64,000 nucleotides of DNA from Nostoc linckia FACHB-104 (GTDB lineage: Bacteria; Cyanobacteriota; Cyanobacteriia; Cyanobacteriales; Nostocaceae). Of this stretch, positions 1 to 11,231 are shown in pieces. The notes under the pieces were generated by a model. It made no database searches, was not told where the DNA came from, and saw nothing but the letters and a program-made list of their open reading frames with translations. Location of the stretch: contig NZ_JACJQJ010000006.1 of the NCBI RefSeq assembly GCF_014696615.1, positions 124,001 to 188,000 of the forward strand, given 5' to 3'. Every line of letters starts with the position of its first letter. Position 1 is the first letter of the stretch. A program made the translations under genes and the position numbers.

Positions 1-1098
1 ATTGACATCTGAGTAATTAGTTAATACTTCACATTCCCAATCAACTTGATTAATAATTTCTCTGGTAGCAGCACATGTTTCTGCTTCTCCAGGTTTATCT
101 GCTCTCGCTCCATCAGCAACGACTAATAATTTAGTGGGTTTAGCTTGGCGGATGGCTGCAAAAACTTTAGCGGTAGTTTCGGGGCGATTAAATATTAAAA
201 GAGCAATTGGTGTTGTTAATTGCCAATTATCTTCATATTGAAAATTATTCATCTCTGTAGCTTTAGGATTAGTAATTTGTAGACAAGATTTACCCAAAAA
301 AGATTTTTTGTCACTAGGTAGCAAATTAGCTCCTAAAATTTCTGTTGATTGAAAAAATATAGACGTACAGTTTTTATAAAGATAACCGGGAATCAATCCC
401 CAGAAGTCAATTCTTTTATAGCCCTGAGAAAACATTAATTGTAATGATGAATCATATCGATAATTGTCTGTATTGTCAAAAATAATAAATCCATTATCTT
501 TGAGTTTGCTTAAGCAATTCTCTAAACAAACATTACGATTAATACCATCAACAATAATTACATCAAAATATTTATCTGGATATTGCAAAATCAGATTAGC
601 ATAATTTTTTTCATCCACGTCTAAATGTAAATGTACATTATGAGGCATTTGCTGATAAATTTCGTTATACCAATCTTGATTACTTTCAACTGAGATTACT
701 TGATTAACCCTTTCTGCCCACCATAAAGTTGACTGTCCCCCACCAAACTCAAATACTAAAAACTCTCTTTTAATCTTATCTTCTATAAACTCTATTGCAG
801 GATATGTATACCAAGGAATAGGTCGATTTTCTGCATTCACCGGTTTACCTTGGGATAAAGAATTTAACCAGCCGGAAGTTTCTAAATAATTAGTGTCAAT
901 AATCAAATTCTTTGATATTTCCAACCAATCCGCTGATAATAGTAGACAGTGTGCTAGCCTGATAGATAAACCTTGTTGTGCTAATTGAGGATTTTCTATC
1001 AATATTTCTCTGTATAAATTAATCGCCTCACAAAAATGTTGCTTGTTAGCATATTCATTCGCTTGTTGTAATTTGTTTTTTATAAACATTTCATGCAT
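1..1098 (-). CDS. Methyltransferase-glycosyltransferase fusion protein (partial, 3' end outside window)
   Basis: An uninterrupted frame of 366 codons runs from an ATG at 1098 to the left edge with no stop, so the C-terminus lies outside the window. Residues 1-50 look like a short TPR-type helical region. About 75-290 form a class I SAM-dependent methyltransferase: a glycine-rich loop (VFEFGGGQST), an acidic residue after strand 2 (VISVES) and DVIIVDG. From about 310 a second domain begins (TPIALLIFNRPETT, then VVADGARADKPGEAE), which resembles the GT-A glycosyltransferases often annotated HlpA-like. The likely role is modification of cell-surface glycans; acceptor and sugar are unknown. The fusion is inferred from one continuous frame. 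Confidence is good for the domains and low for substrate. Confidence 0.75.
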   Translation of the reverse strand, partial: MHEMFIKNKLQQANEYANKQHFCEAINLYREILIENPQLAQQGLSIRLAHCLLLSADWLEISKNLIIDTNYLETSGWLNSLSQGKPVNAENRPIPWYTYPAIEFIEDKIKREFLVFEFGGGQSTLWWAERVNQVISVESNQDWYNEIYQQMPHNVHLHLDVDEKNYANLILQYPDKYFDVIIVDGINRNVCLENCLSKLKDNGFIIFDNTDNYRYDSSLQLMFSQGYKRIDFWGLIPGYLYKNCTSIFFQSTEILGANLLPSDKKSFLGKSCLQITNPKATEMNNFQYEDNWQLTTPIALLIFNRPETTAKVFAAIRQAKPTKLLVVADGARADKPGEAETCAATREIINQVDWECEVLTNYSDVN

Positions 1099-1372
1099 AT
1101 AATTTTTATTACCTTTGTTGGATGATTATTTTTATTGTAAAGCCAGAGAAAATTATTTATTTGTAACCAGATGATTGTATATTAAAAATTTAATTCCTCT
1201 TTTGTGTTGGTTAAAAGCTAGCTTTGGTAATACTTTCAGCATCGTGAATTAAATTAACAACTATTACTATAGTTATATTGTTATTAACCCTGCTCAAGCA
1301 AATTTGTTATTAGATTCTCCAGGAATGATCAAATCAAAATGCCATACTTAGGTAATGCTTAAGTCAATATTA

Positions 1373-1795
1373 TTAATTAGGTTTAGGCTGGTTATTTATT
1401 TGAGAATTACTTTCGACTTGTTCTTTCTTCAATTTCTCTAATAAAACTTTGTAATTCTGATTATCAGGACGCAACTTGACTAACTTCTCTAATGGTTGAA
1501 TTGCACCTTGAGTATCTTTCAACCCTAGACGTACATTTACCAATCCCTGCAAAGCTACTTGATTGTCTGCTTCTCTTTGTAAAACCAGTTCAAAACCCTT
1601 TTCTCGCTGTTTTAGTGCAGAATCTGGAGATGCAACTACTGTCTTAGATGGCTGAATAGCCTTTTGAATTACAGGAACCGCCGAAAACGCAATAGAACCT
1701 AAGAACGATCCTAGAGATATAAATGTAAGCAACTTTTGTCGTCGCTTAATTTGTTTTTTGCGATTAATGAGGTAGTCTTCCCCTGAACTAGCCAT
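1373..1795 (-). CDS. Small TPR-domain membrane protein, conserved in cyanobacteria
   Basis: The protein has a basic N-terminus ([11 protein letters not shown]), one hydrophobic segment ([18 protein letters not shown]) and then a tetratricopeptide-like helical region ([43 protein letters not shown]). It probably sits in the membrane by its N-terminus with the TPR part as a protein-binding surface. I chose the ATG at 1795 (protein begins MASSGEDYL); the frame stays open to a GTG at 1858, which would add 21 residues without family-like features. The C-terminal tail is rich in Asn, Gln and Pro. Specific function is unknown. It is monocistronic, with AT-rich gaps on both sides. Confidence 0.7.
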   Translation of the reverse strand: MASSGEDYLINRKKQIKRRQKLLTFISLGSFLGSIAFSAVPVIQKAIQPSKTVVASPDSALKQREKGFELVLQREADNQVALQGLVNVRLGLKDTQGAIQPLEKLVKLRPDNQNYKVLLEKLKKEQVESNSQINNQPKPN

Positions 1796-1858
1796 ACTTA
1801 ATGAATACTGTGGTAAATACTTAGGTGATACCAGTCCTCCCGATATGAGGATACCCAC

Positions 1859-2625
1859 GGCTTACCACAAACTATCATTTTGGCGAAAAATGTTTTACAC
1901 AATATTCAAAGGTAGATTTTGAATACTTGATGTTATTTATGCTAAGTCAGTAGAACATTCATAATTCTGGGTTGCGATCGCCTACTCTAAACTAAGACAT
2001 ACACCAGCGATCGCATTCTCTGGCAAAATCACAAATCAATAGTATTTGCATGAGTCATGGATTTATGATATTGATTCACTCCATCTACCTGGAGCAGGAT
2101 TTTTATATATGCAAACCGTAAACTAGGATACTGTTGCGCGATCGCACTTGAGCAGCAAGATGAAAGTTTTATAAAGATTTGCAATCTGATTGTTGAAGTT
2201 TAGATGTTTGCGATATTCTATATAAGATGCAAATACAAAACGGTAAAATTGTTTTGCTGTTGCACAACAAAAATTCTCAACTACCCGTATTGTATGGGTT
2301 TTTCAAAATTTGCAAATATTCCGTTGACTAAAACCAATACAGTTTTACAAGTCGTGTCTGCCTATGTGATCCATGCATTGATGAGGACGGCTGTTTTGTG
2401 CTTTAACTGTCTACGATGACTGTGCGATAGACATCTTTGTTTTGTGGTGGTAATTACCGTACAAAACCGATTGACCGCTAATTTAGTAGAGTAAGTTATG
2501 GTATAGTTAAATAGTTAAGACTAGCTTTGCCAAATTACAACGCTCTACGCATCGGTAGCATTTACAAAACGGAAAGCAGTTTTGATTAAGTATTTACTAA
2601 ACAAAATCTGAATTGAATCGAGGTT
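1859..2625. other. Intergenic region, no gene supported
   Basis: This is 767 bases of AT-rich sequence with two or three HIP1-type sites (around 1976, 2010 and 2140). A 71-codon frame at 2204-2419 is present but is Cys- and aromatic-rich with no family look, and I do not accept it. The last 150 bases must contain the promoter of the DUF4327 gene; a TTGACC at about 2470 is a possible -35, but no convincing -10 is spaced correctly. Confidence 0.5.
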
Positions 2626-2844
2626 ATGACTCAGCAAGTAATTCACCCAATGGTGAAATTGCAGCGTAACGTGCAATCACTCGTAGAATCAAATATTATC
2701 AAGCCAACTGATAGCATTTGGAAAATCGCTTTGCTCTATGGCAACGATTGGCCACACTGGAAACAAGAACTGTTAGATTTTGGATTTACTATGCAAGATC
2801 CAATCAGCGAATTGTTAGCAGTGGAAGCTTGGGACGAAGAATGA
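2626..2844 (+). CDS. DUF4327 family small protein
   Basis: A 72-residue acidic protein whose whole sequence has the character of the cyanobacterial DUF4327 family: an N-terminal MTQQVIHPMVKLQ, a central DSIWKIALLYG and a C-terminal PISELLAVEAWDEE. There is no signal peptide, membrane segment or metal motif. Family members are small, cytosolic and of unknown function. The gene stands alone, convergent with the downstream kinase gene, with 43 bases between their stop codons. The family name is recalled from sequence character, not from a search. Confidence 0.8.
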   Translation: MTQQVIHPMVKLQRNVQSLVESNIIKPTDSIWKIALLYGNDWPHWKQELLDFGFTMQDPISELLAVEAWDEE

Positions 2845-2887
2845 AGGATGAATTTTCAACCTTCAGACTGATGCTTATTTACTTAAT

Positions 2888-4141
2888 TTATCGGCAAGTA
2901 GCTAATGCTGTAGCCAGTTCTTTCGCAGTTTGATAGCGATCGCGTGGCAATGGCTCTGTGACGCGATCAATCACCTCTCTTAATTGGGGGGTGATTGTAG
3001 GTACACTAGCTACTTCAAACCGAAAATGTCGTCCTCGTTGGTGGTAAAACTTGAACGGGTTTTCACCTGTCAGCAAAAAAATTAAGGTTGGGCCGATAGC
3101 ATACAAATCGGATTGAGTCAGGGGTTGTCCGCGTTCTTGTTCGGGAGCGCAGTAACCCTCTGCACCAATCCGAGTACCTGGTGCTGTACCAATTTCTTTG
3201 ACAGCACCAAAATCTAGCACCACTATGCGATTATTAGAACTTCGCACCATCAAATTCGCCGGTTTAATATCACGGTGAATTAGTGGTGGTTGTTGGCTGT
3301 GGAGATAGTCTAAAATATCGCAGGTTTGAATCATCCAGGCGATCGCTTGGTTGGGTGTTACTGGCCCTGTAGTATAAATTCGCTTTTCTAAATCCTGTCC
3401 GTGAACTAATTCCATTGCCAAATATTTTTTGCCTCCTTCCACAAAGAAGTCATAATATTTGGGAATTCCTTCATGGTGCAAGGATTTTAAAGTATGTGCC
3501 TCTCGCTCAAATAATTCCTGAGCCTTAGCAATCTTCACCATATCGGCATTCATCTGCTTTAACACCAACAGTTGAGGGTGTTTAGCAGTCACACCTGTTG
3601 CATCCCAAGCTAAATAGGTAGTCCCCATACCACCTTGTCCCAGTGTTCGTAAGACTTGATACTGGCGAATTGTCTTTTGTACTGATAAAGGCTGACCGCA
3701 ATGGATGCAAAATAGATTATTTGGGGAGTTACCTTCATGGGTGCAGGGAACAGATCCAGGCGAGAGGGTTTTTTCCATTGAGCCTGGTAGTTCATTATGC
3801 TGCAACCAAGAGTTTGGTGCTGTCACCTCTTGCAGTTGGAATTTTAGTATTGGGCCTCCCTGTGCTAGTTGTAACAGAGAATTATCTGGCAGTTGATTCT
3901 GAGTCACAAGCACACCATTTAAGAAAGTGCCATTTGTGCCTTGACTAATGACTTGCCACAAACCACCATTTTTTACAGAATTGACTTGTTTGAGTTCTAG
4001 ATGATAGCGAGAAACTAAGCTATCAGTTAAAACAACATCGTTATCCGCCGCACGACCAATGCGAATTACGGAGGAGTTCTCAAAATACCATTGCTTAAGC
4101 GGCGTTTTTTGTTGCGGTTCTAGCAGTGTCAGAGTAACCAC
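2888..4141 (-). CDS. FHA domain Ser/Thr protein kinase
   Basis: The 417-residue protein has three parts. Residues about 20-90 form an FHA phosphothreonine-binding domain (RIGRAADNDVVL, SRYHLEL, NGTFLNG). A four-cysteine zinc ribbon follows at about 134-152 (CTHEGN..., CIHCG). From about 161 there is a Hanks-type kinase with a glycine loop (LGQGGMGTTYLAWD), catalytic loop HRDIKPAN, DFGAVKE and APEQ. It phosphorylates Ser/Thr on unknown partners; the FHA domain probably recruits phosphorylated proteins or its own autophosphorylated form. There is no transmembrane segment, so it should be cytosolic. It lies 122 bases downstream of, and in the same direction as, a PP2C phosphatase gene, suggesting a kinase/phosphatase pair acting on the same targets. 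Confidence 0.93.
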   Translation of the reverse strand: MVTLTLLEPQQKTPLKQWYFENSSVIRIGRAADNDVVLTDSLVSRYHLELKQVNSVKNGGLWQVISQGTNGTFLNGVLVTQNQLPDNSLLQLAQGGPILKFQLQEVTAPNSWLQHNELPGSMEKTLSPGSVPCTHEGNSPNNLFCIHCGQPLSVQKTIRQYQVLRTLGQGGMGTTYLAWDATGVTAKHPQLLVLKQMNADMVKIAKAQELFEREAHTLKSLHHEGIPKYYDFFVEGGKKYLAMELVHGQDLEKRIYTTGPVTPNQAIAWMIQTCDILDYLHSQQPPLIHRDIKPANLMVRSSNNRIVVLDFGAVKEIGTAPGTRIGAEGYCAPEQERGQPLTQSDLYAIGPTLIFLLTGENPFKFYHQRGRHFRFEVASVPTITPQLREVIDRVTEPLPRDRYQTAKELATALATCR

Positions 4142-4263
4142 AATACAAAGATAAAGGATGAAGGTTAAAGGTCAACAACAGAAATGTAACTGAGCATTAG
4201 CTACATTTAATTTTAGGAAGTTACGGCAATTAGAATTAAAAATTTATACTTCATAATTCATAT

Positions 4264-6270
4264 TTATTTTTGGCTGTCTAAATTGGGACGTACTTTAGCC
4301 CGAATCAGTATAGCTGTAATATTGTCATGACCATTGTATTGATTTGCTAAATCAATTAAGTCCATCACACCGGACTCTAGGTTAGTCCCAGAGCCGAGCA
4401 GCGGTTTAAGGTGCGTCTGCCAATGTATTTCTAATAAATCATTATCCGATAAACCGTCTGAGGCCAGTATGAACAGAGTATCTTCATTAATCTCGAAAAA
4501 GTCTACATCGGGATTAATTGAGTGTTCGTCACGGGGCCCTAAAGCTTGGGTAAGTTGATAAGCATCGGCACGGGCATAAGCGACGCTAGGCTCTACACCT
4601 CTGCTAATCTCCCGTTGACCAACTTCATGATCTACAGTGATTTGTTCCAGCCCTTGCTTATGAGTAACGCAATAGAGGCGGCTATCTCCTACATGAGCTA
4701 CAGCGGCGTGACTATCCTGTATTAAGAGCATGACTAGAGTAGTACCCATGCGCCCGACTCCTGAACGGGCATCTTTTTGATTCAGGTCATAAATTGCCTG
4801 ATTTGCTAGGTATACAGCTTCCCGGATGCTCTCCTCGCTTGGTAGCTGGTTAGCAACCCAGTGTTCTTGGAAATATTGCCGCAGGGTAGTAACTGCCAAC
4901 TCACTAGCTATTTCGCCGCCAGCGTGACCGCCCATACCATCACAGAGAATATACAAACCACGGGCTTGTAGAACTCTAGTTTTAGGTAACTCTAGTTTAT
5001 TAATCTTGGTTTCAATGCCAAAGAAATCTTCATTGTGATGACGTTGCCTGCCAACATCGGTAGAACCGGCATCTTGCAGGCTACTTAGCTGCATTGGTAG
5101 CACCACTGTGGGCATATCATCATTTTTGGCACTGAAATCCTCTGAGTCATCAAATTGCAGCATAGTTGGCGCGGTGGGATATTTTTCCTCTTTCGGCGGC
5201 AAAGTTTCAATTGTTGGTGTTACTAATTCAGTAGACATTTCTTCAAGACGCGATCGCAATTGTGCGATCGTCTCAATTTTACCGATTTCCAAATCTCCTA
5301 ACATCTGAACTACAGAGCCAAATTGAGTACGTTGAGACTGCCTAAACAATGCCTGCCAAACTCGCCCCAATGCTTTAATTGTTAAAGGCTGCTCTGGTTG
5401 ATCGGATGTCTGGTCTGCTAAATCTGCTGTCACATCACCAGAGCGTTGAATATTGGATAATTCCGGATATAAACGTCCAAGGGTCAGCGTTTGGTCTTCA
5501 TCCAAGAGCAAATTTGATAAATCCAAAAGACTATGACGACAATTCACTGTTTCTAGCACTGTCCACAATTGGGTCATCTGATAACACCAGTGAATTATTT
5601 GTAGCGAACTTGTGGTGTTTTCTTGCCACAGGTCGAGTAACCGCGGCAAATGTGAGCGGTCTTGGATGACTACCACTTGCATTTCACCTTGCTGCCATGC
5701 ATCATGAATTGGCGGTATTCCTGGGTTTCCTTGGGATTCTAAGGCAATATAAGGTTTAGCAAGGTGGGGAATACCACTGGCTTCTACAGATGGTGTAACT
5801 AAACCCTTTTGCCAATTTCCTAATATGGCCTCCAGTGGTGAAATTTGATATGGTTGACAGTCTAATACCTTAATACATGTCTCAGCGTTGACGGAAAGTG
5901 CTTCTAAATTTGGTAATGGTTCTAATAATTGATAACGCTGTTCTAAGTCTAAATAAGAGCCTACTATAAGCTGAGGGCTAGTTGGCGTAGGAGATACAGC
6001 AGATATCGCTGCTTCTTCTATATCTTTTTCTCCTGCCTCATTTTCTGTACTATTTTGATTAGCAATTTCCGCTTCTGCAGTGGCAGCTTTGGCAATAATT
6101 GCCCACCAAACGGTTCCGCATTCTGTACCACAGTTGGCACAATTTAGTGCGTTGATAGGTACAGAGGTACTGCATTCCGGACAGACCTTGTGGGTCAAGG
6201 ATGTACCACAGTTTTGGCAGAATTTGTTAGAGTTCAAGTTTTCAAATTTACACTGAGGGCAAATCAGCAT
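4264..6270 (-). CDS. Zinc-ribbon PP2C-type protein phosphatase
   Basis: The 668-residue protein begins with two CxxC...CxxC zinc ribbons (CPQCKF...CQNCG, CPECST...CANCG). A long middle region (about 100-400) resembles a degenerate kinase-like or scaffolding segment with no catalytic motif I can see. From about 405 it becomes a PP2C/SpoIIE-class Mn/Mg-dependent Ser/Thr phosphatase: DVGRQRHHNEDFFG, CDGMGGHAGGE, AHVGDSRLY, ASDGLSDND and GHDNITAI, all metal-binding positions present. It probably reverses phosphorylation by Hanks-type kinases, most obviously the FHA kinase encoded just downstream. It reads like the cyanobacterial counterpart of PstP/PrpC, with an N-terminal regulatory addition. 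Its long length is due to the ribbons and middle region. Confidence 0.93.
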   Translation of the reverse strand: MLICPQCKFENLNSNKFCQNCGTSLTHKVCPECSTSVPINALNCANCGTECGTVWWAIIAKAATAEAEIANQNSTENEAGEKDIEEAAISAVSPTPTSPQLIVGSYLDLEQRYQLLEPLPNLEALSVNAETCIKVLDCQPYQISPLEAILGNWQKGLVTPSVEASGIPHLAKPYIALESQGNPGIPPIHDAWQQGEMQVVVIQDRSHLPRLLDLWQENTTSSLQIIHWCYQMTQLWTVLETVNCRHSLLDLSNLLLDEDQTLTLGRLYPELSNIQRSGDVTADLADQTSDQPEQPLTIKALGRVWQALFRQSQRTQFGSVVQMLGDLEIGKIETIAQLRSRLEEMSTELVTPTIETLPPKEEKYPTAPTMLQFDDSEDFSAKNDDMPTVVLPMQLSSLQDAGSTDVGRQRHHNEDFFGIETKINKLELPKTRVLQARGLYILCDGMGGHAGGEIASELAVTTLRQYFQEHWVANQLPSEESIREAVYLANQAIYDLNQKDARSGVGRMGTTLVMLLIQDSHAAVAHVGDSRLYCVTHKQGLEQITVDHEVGQREISRGVEPSVAYARADAYQLTQALGPRDEHSINPDVDFFEINEDTLFILASDGLSDNDLLEIHWQTHLKPLLGSGTNLESGVMDLIDLANQYNGHDNITAILIRAKVRPNLDSQK

Positions 6271-6533
6271 AGTGGAAGTTCCTCATTCCCATTCCAAGGT
6301 GCTTCTTGCCACTTACATCCAAAGTGCCACAACTGGCTACCCCTGCCTACAGTAGACCGCTCAGAAATTGTGGTCACTATTAAATTTTGGTGGCAGTATT
6401 AATTGTGACGCATATTAGCCTAATATTTCAGATTTCAGCCAGCTAATTTATTCAACAATGGTGCAGGGGAGTAGGGTAAGCAGGGGAGAAAACACCAAAT
6501 CCCAAATACCAAACACCCATTGTTTAATTTCCC

Positions 6534-8264
6534 TCACACCTCATTACTCAATGGTAATTGAATTGCAAAACAGGTACGGTTTGACCCACTTTCAACTTCG
6601 ATTATTCCTCCTAAAAGTTTGGTAAGTTTCTGTACTAGTGCTAGACCTAAACCCGTACCACCTTGCTTCCAAGGGTCATTACTGGGAATGCGATAAAATT
6701 TATCGAAAATGCGTGGTAATTCACAACTGGGAATTTCTACACCCGAATTAATTACCTGAAATTGCATATTTTGCGATTTCATTTGAGCAGAAATTGTAAT
6801 TTCTGCATCGGGGGGGCTAAATTTACAAGCGTTGGTGAGCAGTTCGATTAAAATACGCTCTAGACTGAATGGATCGCAAGTTAATAAAGGCAGATTGCTA
6901 GCAACGCTGAGGCGTAACTTTTGCTGACAAGAGTTGCGGTTACGTGCTTTAAATAGTTCTACTACCCGCCAGAGCCATTGCTGTACTTGAATCGTTTCGA
7001 GTACCAAAGGCTTAGTATTATTATCTAGCCTTTGCAAATCTAAGAAATTACTAATGAGATTAATTTCGCGATCGCACTCGTTGTCTAAAATGTCATAATA
7101 GCGGGCGGCCTTAGAGCGTTCTATCTGTGGCTTCTCCATCTCTGACAAAAAGTTTTGCTCTTGATTGAGCGCTATACCCAACATTTGGATTGCCATTTTC
7201 ATATTAGTTAATGGCGTGCGTAATTCGTGCGACACAGTACTGAGAAATTCATCTTTGAGGCGATTTAGGCTTTCCATTTCCTCTAACTGCGCTTGCACTG
7301 ATTCTTGACTATGTTTGAGAGCAACTTCTGCTGATTTGCGCTCTGTAATATCTATACAGCAGCCAATGTAACCCACGAATTTACCATTGGGGGTAAACCT
7401 CGGAATACCTGTATCTAACACCCAACGATATTCATTATCATGGCGCTTCAGCCGATATTCCATCTCAAATTTGGCTCTAGCATGAAAAGCGGAATCATAG
7501 ATTTCTTGGCAGAAATCTTGCTCTTGTGGATGCACTCCTTCTAGCCAGCCTAAGCCTTGCTGTTGCTCCATGCTACGTCCAGTAAACTTTAACCAGGATT
7601 GATTAAAAAAGGTAAAAAGTCCATCACATCCTGTCATCCACAACATGACTGGTGCAGTATTCGCCATAGAATGAAAGCGTTGTTCACTTTCTCGTAAAGC
7701 ATCTTCCGCTTGTTTATGAGTAGTGATATCTTCCAACACCATCAGAATTTGCGGATACTGTTGATAATGTTTATCTGTTGAGCCTAAGTCTAGATGGGAA
7801 AACCCATCATCAGCAGGTAATAACCTTGCTACAACCTTTACCCATACAACCTCGCTAGCCGGACAATTTAAACGTAACTCCCACTTGGAAACATCTTTAA
7901 AAGATGAAGTTTTGGCTAATTCTCCTAATGCATCAGATAATTTTTGTTTGTCGGACTGTTCAAACAAGTTAAACACAGACTTATCAATCAATTCTTCCAC
8001 GCTGTAACCAAGACAGTTGGCACCAAATTTATTTACAGACAAAATAATTCCTGTGATATCTAAACTGAAATATACAGAAGGAATATTTTCATAAAGCCTA
8101 CGATACAAAGTTAATTCCTCTTGGGTAGGAAGCAGGGTTTCTGCTGTGCAAAGTTCTAAATCTTCGGCTCGTTCAGACACAAGTTCTAAGCGCGCAGATT
8201 TTGCAGACAAGATATCTTGTTGACGGCGATTTTTATGCCAGATCGATTGCTGATTACGGCTCAT
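6534..8264 (-). CDS. PAS domain sensor histidine kinase
   Basis: Numbered from the ATG at 8264 (MSRNQQSIW), this is a 576-residue soluble kinase. Two PAS/PAC units lie at about 50-190 and 195-310; the second carries a typical PAC end (GYIGCCIDITERK). A short coiled coil leads to a HisKA dimerisation domain with the phospho-acceptor in FLSTVSHELRTPLTN. The HATPase domain follows, with NACKFSP, FDKFYRIP and GGTGLGLALVQKL. The frame stays open 40 codons further upstream, but that stretch is hydrophobic and unlike the family, so I start at 8264. No response regulator gene is adjacent, so its partner is elsewhere. The sensed signal is unknown; no heme or flavin ligand motif is obvious. Confidence 0.9.
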   Translation of the reverse strand: MSRNQQSIWHKNRRQQDILSAKSARLELVSERAEDLELCTAETLLPTQEELTLYRRLYENIPSVYFSLDITGIILSVNKFGANCLGYSVEELIDKSVFNLFEQSDKQKLSDALGELAKTSSFKDVSKWELRLNCPASEVVWVKVVARLLPADDGFSHLDLGSTDKHYQQYPQILMVLEDITTHKQAEDALRESEQRFHSMANTAPVMLWMTGCDGLFTFFNQSWLKFTGRSMEQQQGLGWLEGVHPQEQDFCQEIYDSAFHARAKFEMEYRLKRHDNEYRWVLDTGIPRFTPNGKFVGYIGCCIDITERKSAEVALKHSQESVQAQLEEMESLNRLKDEFLSTVSHELRTPLTNMKMAIQMLGIALNQEQNFLSEMEKPQIERSKAARYYDILDNECDREINLISNFLDLQRLDNNTKPLVLETIQVQQWLWRVVELFKARNRNSCQQKLRLSVASNLPLLTCDPFSLERILIELLTNACKFSPPDAEITISAQMKSQNMQFQVINSGVEIPSCELPRIFDKFYRIPSNDPWKQGGTGLGLALVQKLTKLLGGIIEVESGSNRTCFAIQLPLSNEV

Positions 8265-8583
8265 AAGACTGTACAACTTGCACCCAAGGTTTTGATGTGG
8301 ATATGGGCAGGAATAAAAAAAGATTATTATACTGCTTCTGACTTGATTTTTGTCAAAGGGTGCAAGTAAAAACTTATGTAACAAAAATCATCCTAATTTA
8401 GTTAGTTTTTGAGTTCTAATTAAGAACAAATAGCTCAATATGTTTGGCAAAATACATTTATTTGGATATTCCTGTGATGGAAAAAGTAATTTTGTATATA
8501 CAGGATGATAGTATCCAAATCCGGAGGATATGGCGGAGTAATCTTTGAATAGAGAATAAGCACAAATGCTCAAAAATAGCTAA

Positions 8584-8629
8584 CTTATTGTATTGCTTAA
8601 TAAATGATTTTTTTTAGCAATACAATAAG
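8584..8629 (-). terminator. Perfect 14-bp inverted repeat after the pseudouridine synthase gene
   Basis: Bases 8584-8597 (CTTATTGTATTGCT) are exactly complementary to 8616-8629, with an 18-base T-rich loop. The hairpin begins 12 bases beyond the stop codon of the minus-strand gene at 8641, and the sequence after it on that strand contains TATTTTT. Placement and shape fit an intrinsic terminator, although the stem is AT-rich and the loop is longer than usual. Confidence 0.55.
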
Positions 8630-8640
8630 GGCTTAACCCC

Positions 8641-9219
8641 TCAAACTAGTAAAATTTTCAGTTCAGAGTCAGTGAGATCCCGCCACTCCCCTGGTTGCAA
8701 ACCCTCTAATTTTAAGTGGGCGATACTCACTCTGATGAGCCGCAAAGTTGGAAATCCTACTGCTGCTGTCATCCGCCTTACCTGACGGTTTTTGCCCTCA
8801 GTGAGAGTCATTTCTAGCCAGGCTGTGGGTACATTCTTGCGAAATCTGATGGGCGGATTGCGATCGCACACTGGAGGTTCTTCAGATAATAATCGCACTT
8901 GTGCTGGACGAGTGTAGTAATCTTGAATCTTCACACCTGTTTGCAACTTATTTATAGCATCAACATCTGGAATGCGTTCTACTTGTGCCCAATAAGTACG
9001 TTTATGCCCAAATTTTGGATTAGCCAAGCGATGTTGTAGCTGTCCATTGTTCGTCAACAACAGTAACCCTTCACTATCCCAATCTAAACGCCCTACTGGA
9101 TAAACATCAGTAACCTCTATATATTCTTTTAGGGTGCGGTGTTTGGGAGTTTCTTGGGTAAATTGGCTAAGAACGCCATAAGGTTTATGAAAAAGAATAT
9201 ATCTATATATAGAAGTCAT
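8641..9219 (-). CDS. rRNA large-subunit pseudouridine synthase, RluE/RsuA family
   Basis: The protein converts a specific uridine in ribosomal RNA to pseudouridine. The family signature is clear: [12 protein letters not shown], the catalytic-Asp motif [18 protein letters not shown], the KTY-type strand KRTYWAQVE, and the C-terminal [18 protein letters not shown] followed by LIRVSI. No N-terminal S4 domain is present, which fits RluE-type members. I choose the ATG at 9219 ([13 protein letters not shown]). Longer starts at 9240 and 9282 would translate a heptanucleotide repeat (TGACAAATGACAAAG type) common in intergenic DNA here, giving MTNNKGQ. It is divergent from thiC. Confidence 0.88.
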   Translation of the reverse strand: MTSIYRYILFHKPYGVLSQFTQETPKHRTLKEYIEVTDVYPVGRLDWDSEGLLLLTNNGQLQHRLANPKFGHKRTYWAQVERIPDVDAINKLQTGVKIQDYYTRPAQVRLLSEEPPVCDRNPPIRFRKNVPTAWLEMTLTEGKNRQVRRMTAAVGFPTLRLIRVSIAHLKLEGLQPGEWRDLTDSELKILLV

Positions 9220-9530
9220 TTGGCCTTTGTTATTTGTCATTTGTAATTGGTCAAGAGTTAAAATTTTCCCCCTTATCCCCAACAGTTATCATGAACTGCG
9301 TCAACCAGCACGCATGAAAATTTCTCTTCCCAATCAACAGTCATCCGTTAACCGTCAACACTTACAAGTCAGCTATTCACGCCAAATTTGGGCACAACCA
9401 AGCATAAAAATCTGTCTTTCCCATGCCCTATGGCCTATTGTTATCCATAAATAACCGTCAATCTCTACTGCACACACTTCAGGAATTTTTAACGGCCTTG
9501 CTCACAGCTATAAGCAAGGTGGTACAATCT

Positions 9531-11008
<1,478 letters not shown>

Positions 11009-11027
11009 CAGTAGTATTCTCTACATC

Positions 11028-11060
11028 AAATAGCCCACTTAGGTGGGCTATTTTGTTATT
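11028..11060 (+). terminator. Intrinsic terminator of thiC
   Basis: TAGCCCAC (11031-11038) pairs perfectly with GTGGGCTA (11043-11050) around a TTAG tetraloop. Flanking AAA/TTT extends the stem to 11 pairs, followed by TTTTGTTATTTT. It lies 20 bases after the thiC stop codon. Confidence 0.9.
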
Positions 11061-11231
11061 TTGATTTAAATTCCTGTAACTATTGATATTCACATGAAAG
11101 TGAAGCTTGATGATAATAAATTCGATATGTAGCCTTATTTGAAATTTAAAGAATCCTCATACTTAGGATTTTAAACACAAAATTCAAAATCTAGAATTGG
11201 TATAGATAACTCATAATGTGCCATCAAAATA

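Noticed and set aside
2204-2419. 71-codon open frame
   Set aside because: Cys- and aromatic-rich composition, no Shine-Dalgarno and no recognisable family; probably chance in an AT-rich gap.
8388-8573. 61-codon open frame on the minus strand
   Set aside because: Located in the short AT-rich leader of the histidine kinase gene with no supporting features.
9227-9454. 75-codon open frame between rluE-like gene and thiC
   Set aside because: Begins inside a heptanucleotide repeat and ends before the riboswitch; no family features.
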